Positions 8,409 to 18,734 are shown, counted from the first letter of the stretch. The stretch: 64,000 bases of DNA from Streptomyces hayashii (GCF_024539815.1 NZ_JAHHIU010000006.1:18000-81999); one strand, 5' to 3'. Made by a program: numbers and translations. Notes: generated by a model not told the origin, from the sequence alone.

Positions 8409-8455
8409 TGAGACAGATGATTCTGGAATATGGACTGATGGTGTGTCAGATTCGG
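8409..8455. promoter_or_regulatory. AT-richer divergent intergenic stretch, likely promoter region
   Basis: Between the minus-strand methyltransferase start (8334) and the plus-strand phosphatase, about 47 bases have clearly lower GC than their surroundings and contain two GACAGAT/GTCAGAT-like half sites. Such dips commonly mark promoters in high-GC actinomycetes. No convincing -35/-10 pair was assigned. Confidence 0.35.
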
Positions 8456-8467
8456 GCCGCACAGGCG

Positions 8468-8551
8468 CTGCGGCCCGGTCGCAGGACGCTGCGGCCCGGT
8501 CGCGCGGCGGTGGGGCCCGGTCGCGCGGCGGTGGGGCCGGGTCGCGCGGCG
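8468..8551 (+). repeat. Four tandem copies of a 21-bp GC-rich unit
   Basis: Units start at 8468, 8489, 8510 and 8531, followed by a partial fifth. The common core is GGCCCGGTCGCGCGGCG; the last copies differ from the first at a few positions. The array lies between the AT-richer stretch and the phosphatase start at 8642. It is not part of the assigned coding sequence, though the upstream frame is open through it. Confidence 0.8.
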
Positions 8552-8641
8552 GCGGGGCCGGTGTCCGGGCTCAGGCGCCGCGAGTACCCTGAAGTGGCCG
8601 TTTCCGGTGCGGAGACGGCCTCGACACCGGAGGGTCCCCGC

Positions 8642-9301
8642 ATGCGACTGCTGCTCGTCCGCCACGGCCAGACCCCCGCCAACGTGGACTACCTCCTCGA
8701 CACCGCCGTCCCCGGCCCGGGTCTCACTGAACTCGGCGCACGACAGGCCGCCGCCCTGCCCGAGGCCCTGGCCGACGAGGACGTCGAGGCCCTCTACGCC
8801 TCCACCCTTGTGCGCACCCAGCTCACGGCAGCCCCGCTGGCCGCCGCCCGCGGTCTCGACGTCCTCGTCCGCGACGGGCTCCGGGAGATCTCCGCCGGCG
8901 ACCTGGAGGGGCTGCCCGGCGACACCGAGCACGGCGCGCTGTACATGCGCACGGCCTTCGCCTGGGCCGCGGGCGAGACGGACCTGCGCATGCCGGGCGG
9001 GGAGAGCGGAGCCGAGTTCCTCGCACGCTACGACTCCGTGGTCGCCGAGATCGCGGCGAGCGGCGCGGGGACCGTCGTCCTGGTCAGCCACGGCGCCGCG
9101 ATCCGCACCTGGGCGGCGGCCCGTGCGCACGACGTCGACGTCTCCTTCGCCGCGGCGCACCGCCTCGCCAACACCGGCACGGTCGTCCTGGAGGGCTCGC
9201 CCACGGACGGCTGGAAGGCCCTGTCGTGGGCGGGCGCCACGGTCGCGCCGGCCGGGGAGGGCGGACCGGCCGGGCAGCCCGTCGAGGGCGCCCGCGGCTG
9301 A
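8642..9301 (+). CDS. Histidine phosphatase family protein (phosphoglycerate mutase-like)
   Basis: The 219-aa product begins MRLLLVRHGQTPANVDYLLD, with the catalytic RHG His at residue 8. It contains STLVRTQLTAAPLA, the second-half LREISAGDLEGLPGD, GGESGAEFLARY and VVLVSHGAAIRTW with the second catalytic His. These enzymes transfer or remove phosphate through a phosphohistidine. Substrate cannot be told from sequence. ATG 8642 was chosen because the beta-strand carrying RHG starts directly after it. Confidence 0.9.
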   Translation: MRLLLVRHGQTPANVDYLLDTAVPGPGLTELGARQAAALPEALADEDVEALYASTLVRTQLTAAPLAAARGLDVLVRDGLREISAGDLEGLPGDTEHGALYMRTAFAWAAGETDLRMPGGESGAEFLARYDSVVAEIAASGAGTVVLVSHGAAIRTWAAARAHDVDVSFAAAHRLANTGTVVLEGSPTDGWKALSWAGATVAPAGEGGPAGQPVEGARG

Positions 9302-9381
9302 ACGGCGCGCCCGGCAGCAGCCCCGGCCTGCGCCGATATCGGTTTGCCGCGGGCGGCGGGCGGCCCGCACAATGCGTCCTC

Positions 9382-11001
<1,620 letters not shown>

Positions 11002-11299
11002 CGGGCCGGGCGGCCCCCCGGCCGGCTTTCCCTGCGCCGCTGCCCCCGTGCGCGGCTGTCCCTGCGCGCGGCTGCCGGCCGTAGCGGGCCGTGGCGGGGC
11101 CCTGCCGGCGCTGCGGCGCGAGTTCCGCCCGCCGAGCGTCCTCAGCGAGGCCCAGGGGCCGGAATGTTCGTACAGTGGAGGCAGAAAAAAAGCGCGATCC
11201 ATGACTCCCTCCCGGAGGCCGCTCGGGGGCAGCGGCGGCAGCGATTCCGGGGGCGGGCACCCGGACCGTACGGACGAACACGACGAGCGGGGCACCACG

Positions 11300-11602
11300 A
11301 TGACCGGAGTCGACCCGGACCGGCTGGACGACCAGCAGCTGATGAGAGAGCTGGAGACGATCCACCGCACGCGCCACGACACGCTGCTGTACGGCTCGAA
11401 CGACGCCCTGCGCGCCCACAACGACCGCATGGCCCGGCTGGAGGGCGAGTACCTGCGCCGCAACCCGAGCCGCTTCGTCTCTCCGGGCCGCACCCGCGAG
11501 GGGGCCCGGGAGCGGACCGCCGGGACGGACGGACGCGCACCGGCGGACGCTCCGGTCGGCAAGTGGGGACCGGGAACGACGGCGGGCCGCGGCGGAGCCT
11601 GA
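11300..11602 (+). CDS. Small DUF6158-like protein
   Basis: A 100-aa hydrophilic protein with a helical core DDQQLMRELETIHRTRHDTL followed by AHNDRMARLEGEYLRRNP and a Gly/Pro-rich tail. This pattern recurs in actinomycete proteins of the DUF6158 type, whose function is unknown. ATG 11300 fits the usual start (MTGVDPDRL); an in-frame ATG at 11201 would add 33 low-complexity residues. The ribosome site before 11300 is weak. A 24-bp hairpin downstream likely ends the transcript. Confidence 0.65.
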   Translation: MTGVDPDRLDDQQLMRELETIHRTRHDTLLYGSNDALRAHNDRMARLEGEYLRRNPSRFVSPGRTREGARERTAGTDGRAPADAPVGKWGPGTTAGRGGA

Positions 11603-11708
11603 ACGACGGCCCTCCGGCCGTGCCCGGCTGAGCGCTGCGTGCGCGCCCGGCCGCCGTGCCCGACCGGGCGCCGGCCACCGGGGGCGGCGCACGCGTGGAT
11701 CGTGCGAG

Positions 11709-11760
11709 CGGCGAGGCGCCGGCGAGGGACGCCTCCGCGTCCCTCGCCGGCGCCTCGCCG
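11709..11760. terminator. Perfect 24-bp stem hairpin between convergent genes
   Basis: Positions 11709-11732 are exactly complementary to 11737-11760, with a 4-base loop CTCC. It lies between the plus-strand gene ending at 11602 and the minus-strand gene ending at 11822, so it can serve both as a bidirectional terminator. A clear U-tract is missing, as is usual in Streptomyces. Confidence 0.8.
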
Positions 11761-11821
11761 TCTTCCTGAACGCCCCGGTCGCCCCGGTTGCCCCGGTCTT
11801 CCTGATCGTCCTTGCCGTTCG

Positions 11822-12364
11822 TCAGTCGCCTTCCGCTGCGAACACGCGCAGGAACGCTTCGCAGAACGCCGCCAGGTCGTCAGGCTTGCGGCTGGTGACG
11901 AGCTTGCCGGGACCGTGGTCACAGACCCGCACCTGTTCGTCGACCCACTCGCCGCCGGCGTTGCGGACGTCCGTCCGCAGGCTCGGCCAGGAGGTCAGCA
12001 CACGCCCCCGGACGACGTCGGCCTCGATGAGGGTCCACGGGGCGTGGCAGATCGCGGCGACCGGGCGGCCCTGGTCGAAGAACGCCTTCACGAAGGCGAC
12101 CGCCTTGTCGTCGGTGCGCAGGAAGTCGGGGTTGGCGACCCCGCCCGGCAGGACCAGCCCGCCGAAGGACTCCGCGGAAGTCTCGCCGACCACCTCGTCC
12201 ACCATGAACGTGTCGGCCTTGTCGAGGTGGTTGAAGGCCTGCACCTTGCCCGAGTCGGTCGACACCAGGACGGGTTCGTGACCCGCGTCCACCGCCGCCT
12301 GCCAGGGCTCGGTGAGCTCGACCTGCTCGACGCCTTCCGGCGCCGTCAGAAACGCGATGCGCAT
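11822..12364 (-). CDS. DJ-1/PfpI family protein (class I glutamine amidotransferase-like)
   Basis: The 180-aa protein has the family order: MRIAFLTAPEGVEQVELTEP, then GLVLPGGVANPDFLRTD, the nucleophile elbow AAICHAPWTLIEADVVRGR with Cys near residue 105, and SWPSLRTDVRNAGGEWVDE. This matches the PfpI/YhbO branch, associated with stress protection and glyoxal or protein repair activities. Residues around the Cys (His next to it) agree with an active enzyme. Streptomyces carries several such stress genes; a DUF2795 gene lies upstream on the same strand. Confidence 0.9.
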   Translation of the reverse strand: MRIAFLTAPEGVEQVELTEPWQAAVDAGHEPVLVSTDSGKVQAFNHLDKADTFMVDEVVGETSAESFGGLVLPGGVANPDFLRTDDKAVAFVKAFFDQGRPVAAICHAPWTLIEADVVRGRVLTSWPSLRTDVRNAGGEWVDEQVRVCDHGPGKLVTSRKPDDLAAFCEAFLRVFAAEGD

Positions 12365-12419
12365 GAGGGTTCAACGTCCTTTCCGTGTCATCAGGGATGG
12401 CCTGCCGTGCCGATGCGGG

Positions 12420-12800
12420 TCAGCCCCCGACGCCGACCAGCGCCTCGGCCAGTTGCTGCACATTGGTGTAGCGGTCCTTGTGCGGCAGCCCCTGCACCGC
12501 GTCCACGAGCGCGTCCGGCGCGTTCTCGCGGCGCAGGCCCACCGCCAGCGCACCCGGCCCGGCGGGGAACGAGCTCCGTCCCAGGATCCTGGCGAGCTCC
12601 AGCCGGACCGTCTCCAGCGACGCCCGGGGGTTCCCCGGCACCACCGGGCCGCCCCACACCTCGGGATCGTCCTCGGCGGACGGCTCCGGGTCGTGCCACT
12701 CCTCCGTGCGAGTGGGGTGTCCGGACCTGAGCAGGCCCTGCAGTTCGTGCTTCATCTCTTCGTCCCGGTGCACGCTCAGCCGGTCACTGCCTCGCTGCAT
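12420..12800 (-). CDS. DUF2795-containing protein
   Basis: A 126-aa hydrophilic protein. The first 60 residues are charged (MQRGSDRLSVHRDEEMKHEL, then EEWHDPEPSAEDDPEVW). The C-terminal half, ETVRLELARILGRSSFPAGP to DRYTNVQQLAEAL, has the spacing of the DUF2795 fold. Function is unknown; members often sit near stress genes. The start at 12800 keeps the conserved opening; MKHELQ at 12755 is an alternative. It lies 55 bases upstream of the PfpI-type gene on the same strand. Confidence 0.72.
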   Translation of the reverse strand: MQRGSDRLSVHRDEEMKHELQGLLRSGHPTRTEEWHDPEPSAEDDPEVWGGPVVPGNPRASLETVRLELARILGRSSFPAGPGALAVGLRRENAPDALVDAVQGLPHKDRYTNVQQLAEALVGVGG

Positions 12801-13019
12801 GTCTTGCCCTCCAGATCTTCGGGTGGCCCCCGCGTACCCGAGGAGGACAGGCCGACACGGAATCGCCGCGGGGCTCTTCGAAAAACGCTCTGACCTGCGA
12901 CTATCAAGGCGGTGAGAGGGAGGGCGGAGGCGGGGTGGCTTGTCTGCCGGTCCGCCTGCTCCGCCTGGTCCGCCCGGTCCGCGACCCGGCCGGCCTGGCC
13001 GCCCGACCGGTCTGCCGGC

Positions 13020-14972
13020 CTACTCGGTCCGCGGGTCCGGCAGGAACTCCTGCATCTTCGCCTTGAAGGCGTGCCGGACCACGGAGCCCGCGTCGGGCTC
13101 GCCCTTCAGGACCGCTGCGGCCGCGGCTCCCAGCTGCTCCCAGGTGGCGTGCGCCGGGACGGGCGGCACCGTCGGGTCGGTGAGGAACTCCACGACCGCC
13201 GGGCCCTCCGCGGCCAGGGCGGCGCGCCAGCCCGGCTCCACCTCCTCGGGCGTCTCGACCCGCACCCCGGTCAGCCCCAGAGAGCGGGCGAACGCCGCGT
13301 ACGGCACGTCCGGCGACAGCCGCGTCGGGGCGGAGGGGAGCGCCGGGTCGTCCGCCACGTCCCGCGGGCGCGTGGCCCCCCGGTCGGGGCCGCGGTCGTT
13401 CCACACCGCGACGACCAGCCGCGGGTCCTGCCACAGGTCCCGGTACCTCGCCGCGGTGATCAGTTCCGTGAGCCCGTCCGGCTGCATCGCCCCGTCGCCC
13501 ACCAGCGCGATCACCGGCCGGTCCGGGTGGGCGAACTTCGCGCCGATCGCGTACGGCACCGCGCAGCCCGTCGCCGCCAGACCGCCGGAGAGGGCGCCGC
13601 GCATGCCGGACCGCATCGTCAGATGGCGGGCGTACCAGGCCGTCACGGAGCCCGAGTCGCAGGCGACGATCGCGTCGGGCGGCAGCAGCGCGTCCAGGAC
13701 GCGGGCGACCTGCTCGGGGTTGATCGGGTCGGCGGACAGCCGCGACCTGCGGTCCAGCACTTCGTCCCAGCGCCGCACGTTGTCGCAGACGGTGGTGAAC
13801 CACTCGCGGCCGCGTTCCTCGCCCCGGATCGTCGGGATCAGCCGACCCAGCGTCTCCCGCACGTCCGCGACGAGCTCCACCTCGTACGGACACCCCGAAG
13901 GGTCCCCCGACGGCTCCCCTGCCGGATTTCCTGAAGGATCCCCCGACGGACGGCCTGGCGCATGGTCCGTCGAGCTGTGGCCCGACGGACGCCCCGCCCC
14001 GATCGGGCCCGGTTCGACGTCGATCCGGACGCTGCGCGCACGGCCCGGCTCGGGCAGGAACCGCGGATGCGTGAACGACGAGCCGATCGTCAACAGGGTG
14101 TCGCAGTCGCGCATCAGCTCGTAGGAGGGGCGGGTCCCCAGCGGGCCGACCGTGCCGGTGACGTAGGGGAGTTCGTCGCCGATCACGTCCTTGCCGAGCA
14201 GCTCCTTCGCCACGCCCGCGCCGAGGAGCTCGGCGATCCGCCGTACCTCGGCGCTCGCGCCGGCAGCACCCCGACCGACCAGGATCGCCACCTTGTCACC
14301 GGAGTTGAGGATCTCCGCGGCCCGCTCCAGCGACCGCGCGGACGGGACGGCCGCCCCCTGGTCCTGGCCGGGACCGGCCGGCGCCGCGCGGAAGCCGGCC
14401 GGGGGCTCCGACGCCTCCGACGCCTCAGCGGGCTCCGGGGTCTCCGGGGGCCCCGGCGGCTCCGGGCAGTCGAGTTCCTGGACGTCCTCGGGGACCACGA
14501 CCACCACCGGGCAGCGACGGGCGCTGGCGGTGCGAAGCGCCCGGTCCAGGAGGTCCGGGAGCTCCTGAGGGGTCGTCACCGTCTCCAGGAACTCCGAGGC
14601 GACGTCCCTGAACAGCACGTAGGGGTCGATGTCCGGCCGCTGCGGGTCGTCCCTTCCCGTCCCCCGACGTCCGACGATCGCCAGGACCGGGACACGGTCC
14701 AGCTTCGCGTCGTACAGCCCGCCGAGGAGATGTATCGCGTCCGGCCCCGACGCCGCCGCGCACACCCCCGGACGTCCGCCGAACCGGGCGTGGCCCACCG
14801 CCTGGAAAGCGGACGTCCGGGCGTGCGGCGACCGCACGAGGCGCGGCCCGTCCTCGGTGCGGTCGCAGGCGGCGAGCAGCGCGTCGACGCCGTCGCCGGG
14901 GCAGCCGAAGACGTGGTCCACGCCCCAGGCGTGCAGTCGTCTCAGAATGTGTTCGCAGACCGTGGCGGTCAT
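13020..14972 (-). CDS. ThDP-dependent enzyme (pyruvate oxidase/acetolactate synthase-like) lacking the usual Glu
   Basis: A 650-aa protein with the three domains of the POX/AHAS family: PYR domain at about 1-175 (FGCPGDGVDALL, SGPDAIHLLGGLYDAKLDRVP), a middle domain at about 215-385 and a PP domain at about 400-620 with VGDGAMQPDGLTELI near 490 and a downstream VAVWND. Where relatives have RHEE, this protein has SPHART, so the catalytic Glu is replaced by Ala51. Two proline-rich inserts are present: PPGPPETPEPAEASEASEPP before the middle domain and a run of SGDPSGNPAGEPSGDPSG-like repeats inside it. AGGGAGG-type ribosome site precedes ATG 14972. Catalytic competence is doubtful. Confidence 0.82.
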   Translation of the reverse strand: MTATVCEHILRRLHAWGVDHVFGCPGDGVDALLAACDRTEDGPRLVRSPHARTSAFQAVGHARFGGRPGVCAAASGPDAIHLLGGLYDAKLDRVPVLAIVGRRGTGRDDPQRPDIDPYVLFRDVASEFLETVTTPQELPDLLDRALRTASARRCPVVVVVPEDVQELDCPEPPGPPETPEPAEASEASEPPAGFRAAPAGPGQDQGAAVPSARSLERAAEILNSGDKVAILVGRGAAGASAEVRRIAELLGAGVAKELLGKDVIGDELPYVTGTVGPLGTRPSYELMRDCDTLLTIGSSFTHPRFLPEPGRARSVRIDVEPGPIGAGRPSGHSSTDHAPGRPSGDPSGNPAGEPSGDPSGCPYEVELVADVRETLGRLIPTIRGEERGREWFTTVCDNVRRWDEVLDRRSRLSADPINPEQVARVLDALLPPDAIVACDSGSVTAWYARHLTMRSGMRGALSGGLAATGCAVPYAIGAKFAHPDRPVIALVGDGAMQPDGLTELITAARYRDLWQDPRLVVAVWNDRGPDRGATRPRDVADDPALPSAPTRLSPDVPYAAFARSLGLTGVRVETPEEVEPGWRAALAAEGPAVVEFLTDPTVPPVPAHATWEQLGAAAAAVLKGEPDAGSVVRHAFKAKMQEFLPDPRTE

Positions 14973-15070
14973 GAACGGGACCTCCCTGACGGGGAATGAG
15001 GCGGAAAGGCGGGATCCGGCCGTGCAGGGGCACGGGTGACCCCCGCAGGCGGTCCGAAAACCTGAGCGGT

Positions 15071-15094
15071 GTTTGGGGGCGTGAGCCCGGGGCA
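15071..15094 (+). promoter_or_regulatory. Possible SigB-type promoter upstream of the sigma factor gene
   Basis: GTTT at 15071-15074, a 14-base spacer, and GGGGCA at 15089-15094 resemble the GTTT-N14-16-GGGTAT/C pattern used by SigB/SigF-group sigma factors. The -10 match is imperfect. Autoregulation is common for this group, so the position about 140 bases before the start is suggestive only. Confidence 0.25.
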
Positions 15095-15235
15095 GGCGCA
15101 GCCTCAGTGCTTCGGACCGGAGGCACGTCCGTGGCGGGCTCCGACCTCGTGGGCCCCTCGAAGCCCGGTCGAGCCGCGGCCGCTTACCCGGAGACCGGTC
15201 AACCCGAAGCACCGCCAAGGGAGTTGCTGCGTCCC

Positions 15236-16078
15236 ATGCCGAACCGAGCGCATCCGAAACGCCATCCGCACGATGACGCCCCCGACACCGCCGACGCCTT
15301 CCGCAGGCTCGCCGCCCTGCCTCCGGGAGAGCGGCGCGACACCCTTCGGGCCCAGATCGTCGAGGCCTGGCTGCCGATGGCGAACCGCCTCGCCGGCCGC
15401 TTCCGCAACCGCGGCGAGAACCAGGACGATCTGCGCCAGGTCGCGGCCCTCGGCCTGGTCAAGGCCGTCGACCGCTACGACCCCGCACTCGGCAACGCCT
15501 TCGAGAGCTACGCCGTGCCGACCGTCACCGGCGAGATCAAGCGGCACTTCCGCGACCACATGTGGACCCTGCACGTGCCCCGTCGCGTCCAGGACCTGCG
15601 CAACCGGGTGCGCTGCGCCGGCCAGGAGCTCGCCCAGACCACCTCGGGCCGCCGGCCCACCGTCGCCGAGCTGGCAGAACGCGCGCAGCTCAGCGAGGAG
15701 GACGTCCGCACCGGTCTGGAGGCGCTGGAGAGCTTCACCGCGCTGTCGCTGGACGCGGAACTGCCGGGCGGCGACGGCGGGTACTCGCTCACCGACACCA
15801 TGGGCGAGGCGGATCCGGCGCTGGACACGGTCGTCGACCGGGAGGCCGTCCGGCCCAGGCTCGCCGCGCTGCCCGAGCGTGAGCGGACGATCTTGTACAT
15901 GCGGTTCTTCGGGGACATGACGCAGAGCCGGATCGCCGAGCAGCTGGGCATCTCGCAGATGCATGTGTCCCGGCTGATCAGCCGGTGCTGCGACCGGCTG
16001 CGGGAACAGATTCTGAACGACGCGGTCCGGACGGACGCGGCACGCCGCACGCCGGAAGCCGACGACCGCGTCCGGTGA
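15236..16078 (+). CDS. SigB/SigF/SigG-family RNA polymerase sigma factor
   Basis: The 280-aa protein has sigma region 2 (MANRLAGRFRNRGENQDDLR, QVAALGLVKAVDRYDP, AFESYAVPTVTGEIKRHFRD, then MWTLHVPRRVQDL), region 3 (AQTTSGRRPTVAELAERAQL) and region 4 (RERTILYMRFFGDMTQSRIA then GISQMHVSRLISR). The GEIKRHFRD and VPR wording is diagnostic of the stress and sporulation SigB/F/G group. Such factors are held by anti-sigma kinases of the HATPase type; none is adjacent, although one HATPase lies at 54840. ATG 15236 has AAGGGAG 12 bases upstream; TTG 15224 is a possible alternative. Confidence 0.92.
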   Translation: MPNRAHPKRHPHDDAPDTADAFRRLAALPPGERRDTLRAQIVEAWLPMANRLAGRFRNRGENQDDLRQVAALGLVKAVDRYDPALGNAFESYAVPTVTGEIKRHFRDHMWTLHVPRRVQDLRNRVRCAGQELAQTTSGRRPTVAELAERAQLSEEDVRTGLEALESFTALSLDAELPGGDGGYSLTDTMGEADPALDTVVDREAVRPRLAALPERERTILYMRFFGDMTQSRIAEQLGISQMHVSRLISRCCDRLREQILNDAVRTDAARRTPEADDRVR

Positions 16079-16357
16079 GCCGTGGTCGGGGGTGCGGGCG
16101 GTGAGCGCTGCCCGGGGGTGCGGCCGCTGCCGGTGGCACGGACGGCCGGACCGGGCGCACGACCGTGGAGGCCGGGGTCCCGGCGTATCTAGGCGGCGAT
16201 GAGGCCCGGAACGCGGCGACGCCGTCGGCGTCACCCGCATGGGGGAGTCCGTCCCGCCAATGGCGTCCGGCCGCGCGCGGCCCGGGCTCGCGCGGGCTGT
16301 GATGGCTGTGGGGCGGTGACGCCCCGTCCCGCAGCCACCGGCCGAAGGAGCTGTCCC

Positions 16358-17104
16358 ATGGGTCGCACCGCCCACTTCCTCTCCGCTCTGGCCGTGGCCG
16401 GTGCCGTCCTGGTCGCCGTCGGTCCGGCCGCCTCCGCCGACCCGTCGGCGGAGGTCAGCCCGGGCAGCGTCGCCCCCGGCGGCAGCGTCAGCGTGTCCGT
16501 CGCGTGCGGCACGCTCACCGCCCCCGCGCCCGAGAGCCTCGACGCCACCTCACAGGCCTTCGCCGAGGGGACCGTCAAACTGAGCAAGGTCCCCGGCGAC
16601 GACGCGCAGGCCGGAACCGCCTACCGCGGCACCGCCCGGATCGCCCCCGCCGCCGATCTGGAGGCGAGCCCGGGCGCGGCCGAGGCGAACGCCGCCTGGA
16701 CCGTCGACGGCACCTGCCCGGCCGCGCCCGGCGCCCAGGGCAAGCCCTGGACCGCCACCCTGGAGGTCGCGCACGGCCCGGCTCAGCCGTGCGCGGCGGC
16801 GACCGTCGCCGCGTCCTGCGCCACCGGCCGGCCGTGCCCGCAGGTCCCGGGCACCGCCCAGCCGCACTCCGACGCCTGCGCCACCGGCAGGCCGTGCGCC
16901 CGGCCCGAGCCGCCGCAGCACGGCGCCGCGTCCGAGGACGCCTCCTGCGCCCCGGCGACCGTCGACCACGGCGTACAGGCCGGCGAGGGCGGAGCCTTCA
17001 CCGACTCCGTGCCCGCGCTGGTCGCCGGCGGGCTGCTGATCGCCGGCGGCCTCGGCGCCGCCGCGCACCGACTGCGCCGCCGCGCCCCCGCGGGTGACGC
17101 CTGA
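16358..17104 (+). CDS. Secreted, C-terminally anchored Cys-rich protein
   Basis: A 248-aa protein with a signal peptide (1-28, cut likely after ASA), an Ala/Gly/Ser-rich extracellular domain, a Cys-rich segment with two CATGRPC units (about residues 155-180), and a C-terminal hydrophobic helix (PALVAGGLLIAGGLGAAAH) followed by LRRR. The layout suggests a cell-surface protein held by the membrane helix; no LPXTG motif is present. GAAGGAG lies ten bases before ATG 16358. No enzyme domain was recognised. Confidence 0.75.
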   Translation: MGRTAHFLSALAVAGAVLVAVGPAASADPSAEVSPGSVAPGGSVSVSVACGTLTAPAPESLDATSQAFAEGTVKLSKVPGDDAQAGTAYRGTARIAPAADLEASPGAAEANAAWTVDGTCPAAPGAQGKPWTATLEVAHGPAQPCAAATVAASCATGRPCPQVPGTAQPHSDACATGRPCARPEPPQHGAASEDASCAPATVDHGVQAGEGGAFTDSVPALVAGGLLIAGGLGAAAHRLRRRAPAGDA

Positions 17105-17354
17105 CCACGGCGGACGGGCGGCCCCGGCCCGCGATGTGACCGGCGCAACGCGGGCGTGCGGTCATGCGGCGCGGCCCCAACGGGTACTCGTTCCCCAGGG
17201 GCACGACGAGCCTCGTACGAGGGTCCGGCCCCCTGCGAGCGCCGGGTCCCGTACGGGACGTCACGCACCACGCGCCCCGCGCGCCGTCCCGCGGCCGGGA
17301 CGGCACAGGGCGCCGAGCACCACGGCACCAGGGACGGACTGCGCGGAGGACGCG

Positions 17355-18734
17355 ATGCGACCGAGGGAACCGGGGGACCACGGACCCGTCCGGGACCACG
17401 GTTCCGTGCAGGACGACGGGCCCATCCGCAGGGACCACGGTTCCGTGCAGGACGACGGGCCCATCCGCAGGGACCACGGTTCCGTGCAGGACAACGGTTC
17501 CGCGCGGGGCCACGGGCCCGTCCGCTACGGCCCGCCGCCTCCCACCGACGCCCTGCCGGTGCTGCCCGAACTGGCCTCGGTGCTGGCCCGGGCGGCCGGC
17601 CGAGCCGAGGGCGAACCGGTCGGCGGCGGCCCCTACCTGCTCGACGCCGCCCGCGGCTACTGGTCCCGGCGCGGCGCCCCCGCCGAGCAGGGCCGGGTCG
17701 TGGCCGGCCCGGGCGCCCCCGCCCTGCTGCTCGCGCTGACGGCCGCCCTCGGCGGCGACGTCCTGGTGCCCCGGCCCTGTGCGGCCTGGTGGGCGCCGTA
17801 CGCACGCCTGCTGGGACGACCCGTCTTCCATGTGGCGACGCCCGCCGAGTGCGGCGGCGTCCCGGATCCCTACGCGCTGCTGGAGACTGTGCGCCGGGTG
17901 CGCGCCGAGGGCGGCGACCCCCGGCTGCTGGTGCTGTCGGTGGCCGACGACCCCACCGCCACCGTCGCGCCGCCCGAGGTGCTGCACGAGGCCGTGGAGG
18001 CCGCCGCGGGCGAGGGCCTGCACCTGGTCAGCGACGAGACCTGGCGCGACACGCTGCACGCCCCCCACGAGACCGTGCTGGTCAGTCCGGCCGAGATGCT
18101 TCCCGAGCAGGTCACCGTGGTCAGCGACCTCGCCGGCGCGCTGCTGCCCGAGGGCTGGCCGGCGGCGGTCGCCCGGTTCCCCGCGTCGGCGGCCGGCGAC
18201 GGCCTGCACGCGCGCGTGCTCGACGTGCTCACCGCCCTCGACGGACGCGTGGCCGCTCCGGTGGCGGCCGCTGCCGCCTACGCCCTGGCCGAACCGGAGC
18301 CCGTCACCGCGCGCGTGACCGCCGCCGTACGCCTGCACGCGCGTGTGGCGGACGCGCTGCACTCCGCCGTGGTCGCGGCGGGCGGCCTGGCGCGGCCGCC
18401 CAGGGCGGGCCGACATCTGTACGCCGACCTGAGCCCGCTGCGCGAGGCGCTGTCCGCGCACGGGGTCGGCGACGCCCAGGAACTGGAGGACTTCCTGTCC
18501 GGCCGGCTCGGCATGCCCGCGCCGGGCGGGCACCGTTTCGGGGACGACCTCGGGGCGCTGCGGGTCCGGCTGTCCACCGGCATGCTCCTGGAGGGGACGG
18601 ACGCGCAGCGCGCGGAATGCCTCGCTTCCCCCACGCCGTTGGAACTGCCACACGTGCAACGCGCGTTGGTGCTCTTGAGGTCCGTCTTCGACGATCTCCG
18701 TGACGACGCTCAGCGATGGGAGCCTCCTCGATGA
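17355..18734 (+). CDS. Aminotransferase class I/II-like protein without the PLP lysine
   Basis: A 459-aa protein. Residues 1-60 hold an in-frame 13-residue repeat (DHGSVQDDGPIRR). The rest follows fold-type I aminotransferases: a GGPYLLDAARGYWSRRG entry segment, a glycine-rich PGAPALLLALTAALGGDVLVP, LVSDETWRDTLHAPHE near 224-239 (the position of the PLP-ring Asp), and an SGRLG/RLSTGML C-terminal part. At the site where active enzymes read SK followed by LPGWR, this protein reads SDLAGALLPEGW (258 is Asp), so no Schiff-base lysine is visible. GGAGG precedes ATG 17355. The stop overlaps the next ATG, so it is coupled to the MBL gene. Confidence 0.72.
   Translation: MRPREPGDHGPVRDHGSVQDDGPIRRDHGSVQDDGPIRRDHGSVQDNGSARGHGPVRYGPPPPTDALPVLPELASVLARAAGRAEGEPVGGGPYLLDAARGYWSRRGAPAEQGRVVAGPGAPALLLALTAALGGDVLVPRPCAAWWAPYARLLGRPVFHVATPAECGGVPDPYALLETVRRVRAEGGDPRLLVLSVADDPTATVAPPEVLHEAVEAAAGEGLHLVSDETWRDTLHAPHETVLVSPAEMLPEQVTVVSDLAGALLPEGWPAAVARFPASAAGDGLHARVLDVLTALDGRVAAPVAAAAAYALAEPEPVTARVTAAVRLHARVADALHSAVVAAGGLARPPRAGRHLYADLSPLREALSAHGVGDAQELEDFLSGRLGMPAPGGHRFGDDLGALRVRLSTGMLLEGTDAQRAECLASPTPLELPHVQRALVLLRSVFDDLRDDAQRWEPPR
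17392..17500 (+). repeat. In-frame 39-bp tandem repeat, 2.8 copies
   Basis: Identical 39-bp units at 17392-17430 and 17431-17469, then a diverging third copy to about 17500. Each encodes RDHGSVQDDGPIR. Near-identity of the first two copies implies recent duplication. The repeat sits in the N-terminal extension of the aminotransferase-like protein. Confidence 0.9.

Noticed and set aside
12904..13019. Repeated CCGCC/GGTCC stretch as a possible terminator
   Set aside because: No stable stem could be drawn; it looks like simple GC-rich repetition.
13880..13975. Possible CRISPR-like repeat array
   Set aside because: The units are short, coding and contiguous, with no spacers.
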